The notes: generated by a model from the letters alone, not told the origin. 64,000 nucleotides of DNA from Chaenocephalus aceratus (GCA_023974075.1 CM043792.1:23689514-23753513), one strand, 5' to 3'; positions 14,473 to 29,860 are shown, counted from the stretch's first letter. Made by a program: numbers and translations.

Positions 14473-16970
14473 GGATATGTATGAGCTCATTAGTGTGAAA
14501 TGGCACAGAGGGCAATGTTAGCAATCTCTAAGCGCGCTCACGGGATTAAGGCATCCAGTGATTTGTGGTGATGAGATGTGGAGTCGATTACAGAGATGAT
14601 GCTGTGTGTACCAGTTAGCAGGAAAAAAACACGGTATACAACAGTGGCAATGCAGCATTACTGAGAAAGGACAATCTTTTATTTAAATGTAAAATAAAAC
14701 TACCTTAAAATGCTACAGTACAAGTAAAAGGGCTGCAATTAAATAATGTATTTTTGTGAAGTATATTTAGTAAAAGAGACCAAAACTGAAAAATACCCTA
14801 CTTCACTTTGTATTGATTTAAATGCCTGTTTTGTAATGCATAAGTAGAATTTGTATTTACTTTGTTAATTTAGTAGTTTAAAATACTTTATATAGAGCTA
14901 GTTTAGTCAAGGTCACAGGAAAAATAGGAAGAACAAGAAGAAGAAAAGTTCTGCCGCATTTTTAACACATTTTTTCAGATTGCTCTTAAAATAAAATGGT
15001 TGAAAGTAAAAAGTAGTACAAAATAGCCCCAAAGAAAACTGAAGTAAAGGGCCAAAAACGTGTTTTTCAGTACAGTAAGTAAATAAGTACCCAAAACATT
15101 TCCCCTGCTGACACACACACAGGTGTGTAGACACAGGTGTAGAGTCCTTAATCCTTCCCCGTCGCATTCTGATTATCAGCAGAGGAGAGATGCTGTGTTC
15201 AGACACATTGTCACTTTCATCACAACCCATCTTTCATCATCAAACACAGCATTTAAATAGACTGATACGAGGCCTGCTTTTATATGCATGTGTGTGAGTG
15301 TGTGTGAGCCCTCTCCGTGACACATGCTGCAGCTAAGCCTTTGTTGCTGTATTCACACACAGAGGACAAGCAGGGCTTTCAACCTGTGAAAGTGTCATCA
15401 CTTCCTGGGTGCTCTGCCACCTGACCTGAGGTCTGTGTGGCTGCAGCTGTCAGGCTCCATTAGGAGACACCGGGCTGATAGCTCCATCTCTACTCACTGA
15501 TAATTGAGCTAAATGGCTGCGAGAGAGGCTGCACTGTGTCGAGGATAGTTGACTTTGTCCAGTGGAGAATCCCACTTAGGTTTATCACTATGCAGTAAAA
15601 ATGGCTACATAGAGCATGCAGATATACAGCTAGAGGTAAAACACATACACAAGTGCATAAAGGGGGACTTCTTATACATTGAAAACCGATAAGAAAAACA
15701 GAGCAGGTGGCATTTTTGACACTTTACTTTTTGAAATCTCTTACTGTTATTAAATCTGCATTGTCTTTATATTTCAGAGCTGCTCTTTATATTTGTTTAT
15801 CAAGGAATAGTTGAACATTTACCGCATTAAATTATACTGAGCTGTGATTCATTTTGATATGAGATTTACAGACAGTATTACATATTGAAAATCAGCGCCG
15901 TCCTGTAAAGACAATGCATCAGGAACATTTCAACTTTCATCAGGTATGAGAAAACATTTTCAGCTTTGAGACAATGCTTTTCTCAAAAAGTTGTATGTGG
16001 GTTGAAGAGTAGGGGAATTTTCTAAACCCATAAAATCTTTAGGTTTAATAAAGGCTCGCGACAAAAACAACGAGGTATGGTTGAGTTAAAGATTGTGGTT
16101 TTAGTTAAAATAAGCACTTTGTTAGGGTTAGAGGAGTTTTGCCGTCTAGATTTAATAACAACCACGTGGTTTGCTCATGTCATAATTCATACTACAGGAT
16201 GTCGTATGTTGAATGTAAACACGTTTATTTTTTGAGCAATTGCTGAGAAGACGGATAGTCCTGTTTTAATTATTTTACGGAATAACAGGTGGCGCTGGCC
16301 TAACAGCTGGCTTATGGGACCGGGATGGAGTAGGCTTTAGAGCATATGGTGACTCCTCAACCCCAATCTGCTGGAGCTGCTTAGTGGCCATATAAATAGA
16401 CTGTAGAGAAATTAGAAAATGATGTTCTCAGATAAATGACTTTGATAAATAGGAGTAAAACAAGAACAAGAACTATTCAGCTAAGGTGTCAGTACGTCTT
16501 AGCAATCCTGCAAGTGTTCAGTGGCACTTAAAAAACTAAAAAACATGTCCAATTAGCAACTTTACCAAGACATACAAACACCACATTATGCAGAAAAAGG
16601 GAGTGAGAAAAATGACCTTTAGCGAGCATGTAGAGCTAAAAGTAATGACGAAAAGGCAGAGACGCAGAGAATAATTGCTGGCTAGGAATATCAAGAATGC
16701 TCAACTAACTATGATGATAATACTGTCATAAAAGTTTAGGAAAAAAGGGAAAACAACAACACTTTTCAGGTCATATATCACCTGCCCTACCCACAGTGCT
16801 TTGCAGCAGTCCCCATTTCATCCCCAGTTCCCCCGGTGTGTTTATCAAAGCTTTGACGTGCAACAGCAGTGGACAACTCGCTGTTAACATACCTGCACGT
16901 TAATCACTGCGACATCGCCACGGTAACCAAGGAGGACAGGCCCCAGGTGGCCCTCTCACATGCACACGCA

Positions 16971-16972
<2 letters not shown>
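14473..16972. other. Intron 3, nothing recognised
   Basis: Two and a half kilobases of AT-rich non-coding sequence without recognisable repeats. Confidence 0.45.

Positions 16973-17035
<63 letters not shown>
16973..17035. repeat. (CA)n microsatellite
   Basis: About 63 bases of uninterrupted CA. Confidence 0.98.
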
Positions 17036-17040
<5 letters not shown>

Positions 17041-17439
17041 GAAACTATATGTAACATAAGCACAATACAAAATGGCAAACAGGAAACATCACTTGAAGAA
17101 ATACAGCGGTAACACAACACAGTGTTGTTCGTATGTTACACACCTTTTTTTATATATATAATAATTATAATAAAAACGTTATATCTTAAGTCTTAAGGTA
17201 AGTTAGGACAGGAAAATTGACTTACTGTTTATCTGAATTAGCGTTATTCCTAAATCCGATCTTATCCTTTTTATGATATCAAAAGTTATTATGATCTTCA
17301 AGTTACTGTAATTCGGCCCTGAAACTAAAATAATTATTTCAGTCATTACAAGTCTTGATTATAAGCTCGAAGCAACATATACACTCCTCCATGAGAAAAG
17401 TTAACATCATTTGAACAGCAGTACATCCCTTTTCTTTTT

Positions 17440-17645
17440 GCCGCTGCTTTTAATTGAACTATTCACATCTTAAACTGCACTGTAACATTTATCCATGTAT
17501 CTTTTTCTTTTAATGTTTATTTTATTATCTTTGCTTTTTAATGACTGATGTTAAATGCCATTTTCTTAATGTCTTTCATTTTTTGTAAAGCACTTTGAAT
17601 TGCCTTGTGTTGAAAGGTGCTCTATAAATAAACGTGCCTCGCCTT
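17440..17645 (+). mobile_element. 5'-truncated LINE 3'-UTR fragment (L2/CR1-like)
   Basis: The sequence ends GTAAAGCACTTTGAATTGCC, then AAAGGTGCTCTATAAATAAA and a short GCCTTGCC tail. This is the kind of 3' terminus carried by fish L2/CR1-group LINEs, and an equivalent end (TATAGCACATTTAAAAC read in reverse) closes the LINE at 29581. No coding part is left. The assignment rests on recalled family resemblance. Confidence 0.6.
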
Positions 17646-19161
17646 GCCAATAGCACTGAGAGCATCATTAAGCTCCTACATGTACAGTAACTCAAATTCC
17701 GATTATCAGCACCCACAGGATTCGATAATAATCACATCTTCATCTTCTGTGTGGATAAGTACAGCTTATAGGAAGTGTGACGTCAACAAGAAAGAAACAC
17801 ATCGGGAAATTGCAGGAAGCACATCAAGCCTACGGGCCACATACTGTACAGTAAGAAAGATAAAGCCCATAGCCACATGGGACATAATTACACACATGGT
17901 AATCGGAGCAGCCATCTGTCAACATAATGTGACATATGGGATGTCGTCTGATTCATTACATTCTGTGAGATCAGTATTGTCTCGAGTCCAGCAGTAAGGA
18001 TATATAACATCCAACATATATCATAAATCAATAAGATCCAGTGTTGTGTTTGTACAGAAGATGGTGATATTATTTCAGACTCACAATGTATGTATTGATA
18101 ATTAGATTGGTGGGATATCCATGTAGCCCTATGGAAAAAAGTGTCAGTATATAACTTCATTTCAAACCACATTTGTACCACAGGAAGTGTACTACCTTGG
18201 GCTCTAGGGTTGCAAGAAGTTGCTACGTCCAATCTGTGATTTCAGTCAAAGACTAACATATTTGAGTTTGTTTTTCCCCACAACTGGACCCATGGAGAAT
18301 GACAGATCATACAATTGGAGCTTATCTTTTCTAAAGAACCAAAATTCTGAAGTTAGGTTTAGGCTAACTATTTTACACACTCATGGAGTTGCTATGTCTG
18401 TTTTACATGTATTGCTTCTTGAAAGCCCATTGAAAAGTGCATAGGTCGTTTTCTAAATGATTTCCCTGTGTAAACATCTGAGGTGAAAGACGACATCATT
18501 TTAAATAAGTCTGAATGTCCAAGGCTGTATTTATTTTGTACAAGTATTAGTAATATAATTTCGAATGAGTTTATTTCTTAGTTCTCTTTCACTTTGACTT
18601 TCTATAATGTGGGCAGAACTCAACACTGAGTGTGGGAGCTGCAGATATTCTCAGTGGGTTTTGACAGAACATGAACGAAAAGCAACATATTGTCGGAATC
18701 AGTGGTGAGTGGAATAGAAACCTAACTGTAAATGGATCCTCCAAAATGTTTAATGTTAATACAAAACATCTTTAACAGGTCATAACTATGTGGGCTTGAA
18801 TAAGGAGGTAGAAAAATCCACGTGAGCCGGCTGCACAGTTGGTTATGACGTTCACAAGCACATGGTGGACCAGGTCTCCTAGCAACGCCGGTCATCAAAT
18901 TATCCCTGCTGCCATAAGAAACCCCCAAAGGTCTGAATCTTAAATATACCTTTAAAAAACTGCACAATAGCTGAAAAATCATTAAGTATTTCCGTACACA
19001 TAAACAACTCAAATGAACTAAAATGTCAGTTTAAGGTGTGTGTGCAGATGATCTGGTGTCCTCTGTCCTTCTGCTACATGCCTCTGTGTGTGATGTGATG
19101 TGTCCTAATCCCTCTGACATTCAGGCAGTGTGTTTTTCTGTCTATCTTGTTTGTCTATGCG
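17646..19161. other. Intron 3, nothing recognised
   Basis: Non-coding sequence without recognisable repeat ends. Confidence 0.45.
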
Positions 19162-19173
19162 GGTGTGTGTGTG

Positions 19174-19216
<43 letters not shown>
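19162..19216. repeat. (TG)n microsatellite
   Basis: About 55 bases of GT with one TT interruption. Confidence 0.98.
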
Positions 19217-19217
<1 letters not shown>

Positions 19218-21004
19218 ATTATGTCAGATGCCCTGTAGCTGGCAGAGACCGTTTTGGCCCCTGATGCTTCTGTCCGCCGTCCAAACAGGAGACGATTACC
19301 CGCTGTGTCACTTGATTGTGTGACTGTTGATGCAAACGTGTGTCCTTCACTATTTACATTACATAACCAACACAGCTGCTCTTCATCCGGTTTTATTTGA
19401 CTTTTCATTACAAGTGCTGAATATGCAGCTTTCTTCCTGCCATGGGTTCAGTTTGTTAATTTACATCCTTGCTCCAACTAAAGGCCCGTACAGTACAGTG
19501 TTCAGATTGTTGCAGTATTAGGAAGAGGCCAACAGATCAACAGCTGGCCAGTCAGTGGGCGGCTAATCCACAAGGTGTTAGTGATATGGGAACATCCTCC
19601 ATACTGTATGTGCTACACTCTCATGATTAGAATGGCACTTTTAATCCTCCTCTGTGTGTAACTGTACATGTGACATGATGTATTCAAAGTGCTTACATGT
19701 CAAATCGAAAGACATAACTATTTTGGGCTTAAAGTCGTAATACGTGGCCAATTTATGGAGGAAAAACACATCTGGGGAAGCTGAATGTGAAGTTGTTTTT
19801 ACTTAACGATGTACCCATACTTGTTCTTTTAAACCACAGGATGTTGAACCAGCACAGAAATGAATGTTGTGATTTCCTCGGATCTATGGTTCTAAAACCA
19901 TAGTAATTATTATGATGATTAGTTAAAATGTTTATCTGTTAGTAACGACTCCACATTTCAGATCTTGAATATTTCTCAAACACTGCAACACAACTTTGTT
20001 TTAGATTGTGACAAAGTGCCACAAAACAAGGTTACTTTACCCTTTCCCTGTGAGAAATACCCCAAGTAAATTCCTGAATTTAAATGTACATTTTGGGGAA
20101 TTTTTTACTAGTTGCTGACATTATATAGACCAAAAAGGTGAATTGTATGTTGCGAAAATAATTGTCAAAGTAATCAATAATAATATTAATGTGTGCCATT
20201 ATAGTATGGCTAATTTGACACCACTAAATAGATGTTTTAATGTAGCTTATAAACTGAACTGTTTCTACATCCTGTACAACGATCATCAATTTGACATTAT
20301 AATGCAGCTCTCCCCAACTCTGACCTTTTATCTCCAATAGCATAATGTACTTCATAATAGACTAAAATCCAGTATACACAATCCCTAAGGATATTCACTT
20401 GCAGCCTCGTTCGGGTGTAAAACCCTCCAGTGACATGCATGAGGTGATAACCTGTGGAGACATTTAGACTGTAGAAAATATTGAGGTCAGAAGATATCCG
20501 ACACGACACATAATCGCAAATGTCCAATTATTACATACCCATTGTGTGAACCCATGAATATTTCACACATTCACTTCAATACTCTGTGGCTTCAATGATC
20601 TATCATTTGATAAGGAGCCTGCGTTATGTAGATACATAGCATGTAAGACATTTCGAGAATATTAGAGGTTGTGGGTTGATCGTCAGTTGGGCGTCTCAGA
20701 CAGAGCTTCCTAATGATGCTATGGCTCGACTCGGCAGGAGGGAGCAGTGACAGCTTAATGAGGCCACAGGGCTTCTGTGCTTACAGAGAGAGAGGGAGGA
20801 GGGCGGTTTGGTGGGAGAGGAAAGGGGAAGGTGAAATGAGCAGAGAAGAGAGACACCACATGAGAGGAAAGGGTGCCAGAAATGTGAACCATGAAGTGAA
20901 GCAAACAAAGGACCACAATATATAAAGATAAAGGAGAGAGTAGGGGAGCATGCAGTTCATTGATGTCCTCCCACCCCTGAAATGTGTGAGATTCACTCTG
21001 ATTC

Positions 21005-21006
<2 letters not shown>
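19217..21006. other. Intron 3, nothing recognised
   Basis: Non-coding sequence with a purine-rich tract at 20780-20870. Confidence 0.45.

Positions 21007-21068
<62 letters not shown>
21007..21068. repeat. (TG)n microsatellite bounding telomere-like copy B
   Basis: About 62 bases of uninterrupted GT. Confidence 0.98.
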
Positions 21069-21069
<1 letters not shown>

Positions 21070-21322
21070 TCTAGCATTACTATACTTGTGGGGACCTACA
21101 TCTGTTTACATAGTCACGTGTGGGGACTGGCTTCCCTTATGGGGACAAATTGGAGGTCCCCATAAGGGGAATCATTAATTTTAGGGTGAAGACTTGGTTA
21201 GGTTTAGGATTAGGGTTAGGGTTAGGGTTAGGCATGTGTTGGTTATGGTTAAGGTTAGGATAAGTCTTCAGGAAATGCATGTAAGTCAATGTAATGTCCC
21301 CTGAAGTGATGTATACATGGTA
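21070..21322 (+). repeat. Telomere-like interspersed repeat unit, copy B
   Basis: Reads TACTTGTGGGGACCTACATC onward, a hairpin TTATGGGGAC...GTCCCCATAA, three to four GGGTTA hexamers at 21205-21230, and ends CCCCTGAAGTGATGTATACA. It matches copy A in reverse orientation but carries fewer hexamers. Confidence 0.9.
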
Positions 21323-21326
21323 TGTG

Positions 21327-21382
<56 letters not shown>

Positions 21383-21384
21383 TG
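21323..21384. repeat. (TG)n microsatellite bounding telomere-like copy B
   Basis: GT run with CG variants (TGCGCGCG near 21365). Confidence 0.97.
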
Positions 21385-23422
21385 CTTATGGAGCCTCCCT
21401 CACTTCGTGGTGTGTTTAATTAAAAAGAAGTGAACAAGGATGAATCACCCCCAGTGCTGTCACAGTTAATGGCCGTTCCATCCTGGTGTTAGTGCTGGAG
21501 ATGGGAAAATTAGTGGGTTGAAAAGTAGTTGAAAAAGAGATCATTGATCAATGGGATTTTACCTGGATAAATGAAGTTAACCTGCACCAGCATGTTCACA
21601 CCAAGAGGAAGAGAGACCAAAGAGGAAACACTGCCTTTACACAATACACACAACGCTTGTTAATCGATTGTTGATGCCGTTGGGCAGATAACAAAAAATA
21701 GATAAGATAGTTTGCCAAATAAAACATACATGGGCGGCCCAAGTAAAGTGCATGTTAGAGAAACACTGGGTAAAGCAAAGCAAAGGAATAAGATAGAGAC
21801 TGAATGTAGCATACAACTAATAAAAGGTGTTAAATTACAAAGTGGCAAATTGATTATATTTCCTGGATAATTAAATCATTATTCCAGCCTATCCATATGA
21901 TAGCGTTGTCATAATGTGCATATCAGTATCAGCTGATGGCATTCAACTGAAAGCACCAATGTGCGTCATTACATCCTCACAGAGCTACGATAAGTTTTGT
22001 TGCACAGCAGCCCCTCATTTCCTAAAAGGGAAATAAGGAGCACAGTAAGTCATGTAAATGTGGTCATCTCAGTTGTTTATTTCTGTCAAATAATGCCAGT
22101 TAGTAATTCTTTATAGGACAGATGTGCTCTACCCGAGACTACAAAGTAGGACGCAGAATGTGACTGTTCTCAGGGGAACCGGTCTTGAGTCATACAACAT
22201 CCTCCCCAAATGTTCCGTGGCAAAAATAATGAAGGCGCACAGGGAGGAGAGCTAAAGCACACACACATACCTGAAATCATTATTGCTCACACTCATTCAA
22301 ATACCCCTAAAGACCTAAACACACCCAGGGGACTCAGCCATGGCCCATGAGACCCTTGTTTTCTCAAATAGAGCATTACGTGATGAGCCAGAGAGTGTAG
22401 ACAGGAGGGAGGAAGGAAGACGGCAGGGAGGACAGACCTGTGAGGTGACATCCCAGTGGAGCGTCACAAACTGGCTTTGTTAGAGAGACAGCGACAGACA
22501 GAGACCTCAGCGTGACATCTCACCCCTGGCGCCTCGTGGAGGAAATTGATTGCCCTTTTCCGACTTTGGATATAGCTTAAAAACTGCTCTTCTATTTGTT
22601 GGTGATACAGTTAGACTGTATATTTAATTTTTCTAATGCTTTTAACAACCTGTGCATACATTGAGTGCATTTGCTGAGTAATGATTTTATTGTTGGTGTA
22701 AGAATCAGGGTAACTTGACTTTCACGAGCAAAAGCAGACATGCTGTGAAGTACATGTGACTTTGTGATAAACAGTCCGTGTAAAGAGCAAAAGAGGTGGA
22801 ACACATTGCCAAAAATGCAATCTCGGACCCCATCGCTATTGTCTGAAAATAATTGAGCTTTCCGCAAACTTTACATTAGCCTGTAAACTGGCTACTTGTG
22901 AAAAATGTTGGCTGTAGATTTAATCTTTAACGGAAGTTAAGTTGCTAATCTGAATGTAAACAGTTGATAGGCAGAGGGAAAGAATGTCGAGCACGACTTT
23001 AAAGCACAACATGAATTTGAAGTTCTGGAGAGCTTAAAAGTCTAGTCAAGTGTTGTTTTCAGAGAATCTGCTATGTAACAATAGATTATAATTAAGTATG
23101 AGAAGGGAATATTGATCTTGAATAAGCAGTTCATCTGTTGGCCTTAGTATTTATCTAGTTGGATTTTACTTGCCAGTTTGAGTCAAATACCCCGCATAGC
23201 GTAGGACATTAAAAAACCTCCAAGCATCTGTGCTTGGAGAATATGTCAAGGTGAATGAAACATCAATGAGCAAATTCCTGATTATATTAAAGAAGTCCGC
23301 ACTTTGACAGGAGCAGAATCTGCTATGTGACACTTCTCACGCATCTTCAAATATTACCATTCAGGTAGGTACTTATAATTTCGGATTGAAATGGAGCACA
23401 AAAGCTGCTGCATGACGTTCGT
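21385..23422. other. Intron 3, nothing recognised
   Basis: Non-coding sequence without recognisable repeats. Confidence 0.45.
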
Positions 23423-23444
23423 CCCCCCCCCCCCCCCCCCCCCC
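23423..23444. repeat. Poly(C) tract
   Basis: Twenty-two consecutive C residues. Confidence 0.95.
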
Positions 23445-23587
23445 TGTGGTCCCTCCCTGGTGGTGACATTAATCACGAACTGCCTCCAGGAATAGGTCAG
23501 CTCCCAGGCTGCCGTCTGCTCGCAAACACACACTGTTTACCAGCCTGTCTGCGATAACACACACAAGAAAAGTGCAGGGGTATGCAG

Positions 23588-23588
<1 letters not shown>

Positions 23589-23643
<55 letters not shown>

Positions 23644-23671
23644 GCACACACATACGCACGCACGCACACAC
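23589..23671. repeat. (CA)n microsatellite with CGCA tail
   Basis: CA run followed by CACG-type tetranucleotide variants from 23638. Confidence 0.97.
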
Positions 23672-24890
<1,219 letters not shown>

Positions 24891-25207
24891 CGTCCACACG
24901 GCGGCGTGCGTTGAAGCTTGGCGGTGAGCTTGTCTGAAACTCGACCAACAACCAATCACATGAATCTCCCGCCCCGGACACACAAGCACGCGGTTTGATT
25001 GGCTCGAGCTTGTACTGGCATATGATTTGATTGGCTGGCGCTTCCGCCGAAGCATCAAAAGTTGAACATTGCTCAACTTTTGAAGCGAGCAGCGCGAGCA
25101 AAGCGAATCAACACTCCCACAATGCAGTTCGGCAAAGCGTGACGTCACCCCATTCAAAGTGAATGGGCAGAAGCGTTGAAGCTTCAACGCACGCCGCCGT
25201 GTGGACG
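24891..25207. mobile_element. GC-rich inverted-repeat element (MITE)
   Basis: A perfect 29-bp inverted repeat bounds it: the left arm 24891-24919 starts CGTCCACACGGCGGCG and the right arm 25179-25207 ends CGCCGCCGTGTGGACG. An inner hairpin TCAAAAGTTGA / TCAACTTTTGA lies at 25055-25083. It has no coding capacity. The superfamily cannot be set because no clean target duplication is visible. Confidence 0.8.
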
Positions 25208-25559
25208 GGCCGTTCGTGCTCATGTATCTCAGACGACATAAGATTATGTTGGTCAGAATTGGATAAAGATCACGCAATTCATTCAGAGAAGTATACTAGT
25301 TCTACGATACGATACAATAATACTTTAATGCTCAGATCAAGTCTGACATTAGACTTGCATCACAGCAGCTCCATGTGTAACATCAACATAGACAAATATG
25401 TTTCGTCTCTTTCGACTCCACTTCGAACGATATAATTACTATCAAAGCACTTATATACTAATAAAGGACCGACTTATCTAAAGCCCGTTGAGTAGCACTT
25501 GAAATGTTTGGCTCTATGAAACCTGATGTACTTATATGATTCTGTTTTCTTCAAGTTTG
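25208..25559. other. Intron 3 sequence, possibly the body of the repeat ending near 25635
   Basis: AT-rich non-coding sequence; no terminal structure is seen on the left. Confidence 0.4.
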
Positions 25560-25635
25560 TATCTTCTTGGTCGAATGCACTTATTGTAAGTCGCTTTGGA
25601 TAAAAGCGTCAGCTAAATGCAATGTAATGTAATAA
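25560..25635 (+). repeat. Dispersed teleost repeat 3' tail
   Basis: Contains GTAAGTCGCTTTGGATAAAA, then GCGTCAGCTAAATG, followed by AATGTAATGTAAT repeats. This tail recurs at many teleost loci as the 3' end of retroposed sequences. I recognise the motif but not a specific family. Confidence 0.6.
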
Positions 25636-26696
25636 CAACAACAAACATTTAACATAACAGCACAATCACTGAGAGAAAACATGCTCAAAGACCCTTTAGC
25701 ATGCATTTGATCTGGGATTTAGCTCTGTATTTACTGTGAGGATTGACTGACGCACAAAGGAGTGCTTCAGTCTGACTTTATTGAATCGTGGGACCCTGTA
25801 TCTCCGAATAGATGGTAGCAGTTCATATTCGCTGTTCAGAACATGGTTTGGGTCCGAGATCATGTTGTTGGACAGCCGCAATAGGTTATTATGGTATGCT
25901 GAGTCATAAAGTCTCTGACAGGGTTGATCAACAATCTGGTGGAAGGAGCTGGCTAGGTAAATTATTATTAATAATGCCAACGCTATAATAGACACTTTTT
26001 CCAAAAACCAAGCATCCAGAAACAGCGATCCAATCAAACAGTCTGAGATATGAAGGTGAACACAGAAAGTTCCCTTTAAAAAACAATCAAACGTGGTTAG
26101 TGTGAGGAGTACAGCGGATCACAACACCACAGCGGGTCGGCCCAGGAGACGTAAACATGTCAGGGATGTTAAACTCGTAGAGAGTCCACCTTTCTGAGCA
26201 GCTCCTCTCTTTATAACACTGCAGCCACAAACACTGGCTCTGACTGACGTTTCTGGGGCAGCTATCTGTTTTTAAAGAGAACACACAAAATTCTAAATTC
26301 AATTTTGTGTCAAAACACAAAATTGTTATTAGATTTTGGGTAAACTTGAAGATAATTTAGAGTAATGCCACAAAGCATTCTTTTCCTACTAAATATATTC
26401 AAATAAGTTGATGGACCTCCATCCATTATGGTAATCTCCAGTTGTAGATTATAGTGAAGTGCTCAGCGCTCCTCAGCCATATTGACTTTTGGTCAAACTG
26501 CCCAGTTAGACAAAGTAAAACAGAAACTGAAATCGAATTTGTGTTACCTGTCTGATGGACAATCTAGTGTAATGAAATGTCTCCATTAAGTCTAAAGATG
26601 ATTGACAGAAACTATGAAAAAAAGATGTCCAACTACTGTATAATGATTATGCACCACAGGAAACGAGAAGAAAGAGAGGACCGATAAAGTACTGAA

Positions 26697-26698
<2 letters not shown>
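25636..26698. other. Intron 3, nothing recognised
   Basis: Non-coding sequence; a small 11-bp-arm hairpin lies at 26300-26325 (CAATTTTGTGT, 4-base loop). Confidence 0.45.

Positions 26699-26790
<92 letters not shown>
26699..26790. repeat. (CA)n microsatellite
   Basis: About 92 bases of uninterrupted CA. Confidence 0.98.
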
Positions 26791-26793
<3 letters not shown>

Positions 26794-29580
26794 GTCTCTT
26801 CATGAGGCTCGTTTTGCAGGCTTAGCCATTTATGCTGCATCTCCATGGCACCCTGATTACCGCTCCTCCTCTTGTTCATCACAGCCAACAGGCACTGGCC
26901 TTTTGACACACACACACAACCCATATTTCTCCTCCCCTTCTCTCCTATGATGAAGATTCCTCCCTTTTTTCTCCTCCCTCTTCCCCACAGCCAGAAAGCC
27001 CTCCAGCCTTGTGTCCTTGCTCTAGTTTTCCGTCCTCCGGGTTCACAGGAGGAGACAATGCCGTAGATTTCCCCCTTCTACTCTTCCATGTTCCCATCTT
27101 TGCTTGACCTCCATTAGTTGGTTCTTACTTGACAATACCTCCTCGAATGTTCCTTCTTTACTGATCACCCTATCCTCTCCTTAACCTCATTATTCACTCC
27201 TCCTACTACCTTCATGCTTCTCCTAAAGACAGGACCTCAGGTCTTTGTTATTTTCCCCTTAGAAGAAGATTTAAAAAATAACTATTAATTTACAGTAATA
27301 AATCTGTGATGGTAGCTTAGCACCCACACTAAATCGTTCCCACATCAAAACCTTTATAACTTTTTCTGAAAGCCTTTTATATTGTAGCCAGTCATTCACT
27401 GAAAATGTCAGTGTGTTGCAGCACATTTCTACTTGCTCTTATTAAAAGGGGGGAGTTAATATGCATCCACACATGACCTAATCTCATCCATTTACATTTC
27501 AAGAGTAGGTTGGACATCATTTATACACATGGCATGTTGATAAGCAAGTTGAATGGTTCTATCTGTACCGGAATAGTATCTATTTATCTTGGAGATAATC
27601 TGGCTTTTATTAACCATAATAAACATATTGGTAACACTAGGATGGAAAATGTCTGAGGCTAATAAGAGGGCTGTTAAGAGTTTCTCCATAACCAAACAAG
27701 ATTTGAAACCAAGTGTCCCAGGTGTAACATACCGGCTGTGTGGGCTGAAATGAACCCGCAGCTTTAATCATTGCAATGTCCACTGATATGTCTTCTGTGC
27801 TGTGTTCGTAATCACAATTTCCTACATTTTATTATACTGGAACAGTCCGACTTCACTTAAACTCTCTCATAAACATTCTTAATTGCCTCACACTTTCTCC
27901 CAGGTCTTTGGGGTTTATTTAGACAGAATGTTGCTGTCTTTGTCAGCTTGCGAGTGGATTTTAATGAGCAACACTGTTACAGTAAGCTCACAAAAGCAAT
28001 TTACACTAAATAAATTAAAGGACTGCTTCTAAATCTGGCAGAGCTGGTGTTATTGCAGCCTGATTCGGCACCCCCCCTGTAACTTTGGCCCGGATAATCT
28101 TCCAGAAATCCCACTGGTGTGAGTTATTCTCCTTTAGTTTAATTAGCAATGCTATGGAGAAATATACAGCGGATAAAAGACACACTTCATGGGCTTACAT
28201 AATCATACTACTAAATGTGTTTTTTCAGGAAAGCACACAGATGAGCACAGAGGAGACAGTTGGTGCTGTTTTATGCAGTTGCTTGGTGCCAAATACTCTG
28301 TTTTATGTAGCTGAGCTTGAGTATGCTTTTACAGGGAAAACAGTGCAGCTGCAGTACGAGCAAGTGATAAACTAATATAAAAGAAAATGGAGAAAAACCA
28401 TTGTAATGAGGTAACATATTTAAAAAGTTTCTGTTTACATTCAATGTTACTCATCAAAAATGAATAGGTTTATCTTTGAGCTCATTTCAGTATCAACGTC
28501 CATATCAAACGCATGTGTCTGAAAATACAACAAGTAAAAAGGGCAACTGCTTTAACATGATACTACATTAACCAAAATATGGAAACAATATTTAAGTTAG
28601 CTTTAATTAATCAGCATAAAATTAAAAAAAGAACACAGAAACCTATTTGAAGCAATTAGATCTAATTGATACAGTATGTTGATCGACTCAACATTAATCA
28701 TCAACCACTTTGATAATCAATTAATAATGTGTCATAATGAGTCATTTATTAAGCATAAATGGCAACAACAACAATTGGACATCACAGATAATTAAATATC
28801 CTTTGCTTTTGGATGATTTATCAACAAAAAAAAACAGACAATTTGAGGACTTTACCTCAGTGTCCAGGTAATTCGTGAGGGGTGGTTTCTACTATTATAA
28901 TTAACTGAACATTTTTCTAATTCATCAAAGAAGTAAACAACACATTTATCGATAATGAAACATTAGCGCCGCCAGCAATATCAAAACCCACTGCAGCTAA
29001 AAAAAAGTTGTTTATTGGCCCTCTGGCTCAGACCTTTTAAATGGTGCCCCACCTGCTGCTGCGCTGTAACAAAAGGGCAGACATTTGCAAAAGTCAGCGG
29101 GTGGCTACACTGTAGTATGCAAGCCCCACTGTGCATGTTTTGGTGGGGAGGGTGGCCACTCTCAGACACGAGTAAAAACCTGGTGACAGATAATAAAAGC
29201 AACGGTGACGTAAGGCGAGGAGAAGCGGCGTGTGAGTAAGAGTTGACCGTGTTTTGCTTCTCTGTGCAGCACAGCCTGGGGACAGTGATGCAAACAAGGT
29301 TCTTCACACTTCAGCATTTAGACAGGCTGCATTTACATGTAGGCAACGTGCAATGCTTTCATTTGCACGCCCTATCGATAGAACCAAGAAGAGACTGCTT
29401 GGCACCAAATGTATTATATTTCCAGCATGTGCACTCATACGTAACACTGGACGAGGTGTGAACATGGCAGGGATAGAAAAATAACAAGATGTATTTACAG
29501 TAGGAGATGAGTTTTACAATTTTTTTACAGGTGTGTGAAACTTGGCATATATACTTTTGTTTACATGTTGCACTCAACCG
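26791..29580. other. Intron 3, nothing recognised
   Basis: Non-coding, AT-rich from 28380 to 28980. No repeat ends were identified. Confidence 0.4.
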
Positions 29581-29768
29581 CAATCTTTATTTATTTATAC
29601 AGTATAGCACATTTAAAACAACCTCAGTTGACCAAAGTGCTGTACAGGCAATAAATACAATATAAAATAACACAATCGGAGTACAATAATAAAACAATAA
29701 TTGAAAACCTGATAAAAAGCACAATAACTAGAAACATTATAGAAACTCATACAAATGTAAAAATGTAA
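29581..29768 (-). mobile_element. L2-clade LINE, 3' terminal segment (split from 38856-41200)
   Basis: Read on the minus strand this ends in TGTGCTATACTGTATAAATA, the 3' terminus of a fish L2/CR1-group LINE. The break at 29769-29777 (TGTTCAACT) is repeated at 38847-38855, where the LINE sequence resumes. So this piece and the one beyond 38856 were one LINE before the 9-kb insertion. Confidence 0.75.
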
Positions 29769-29860
29769 TGTTCAACTCAGCCTGTCCTCCTACAAAAAAC
29801 GACCATATAGGCCGATTGTTCAAGCCCTTATTACGACACAGAGACACGTTTTAAAGTGTA

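Noticed and set aside
17644..17997. 117-codon plus-strand open frame directly after a LINE tail
   Set aside because: No domain, biased toward Ser/Thr/Ile as random AT-rich translation would be, and no splice or promoter context.
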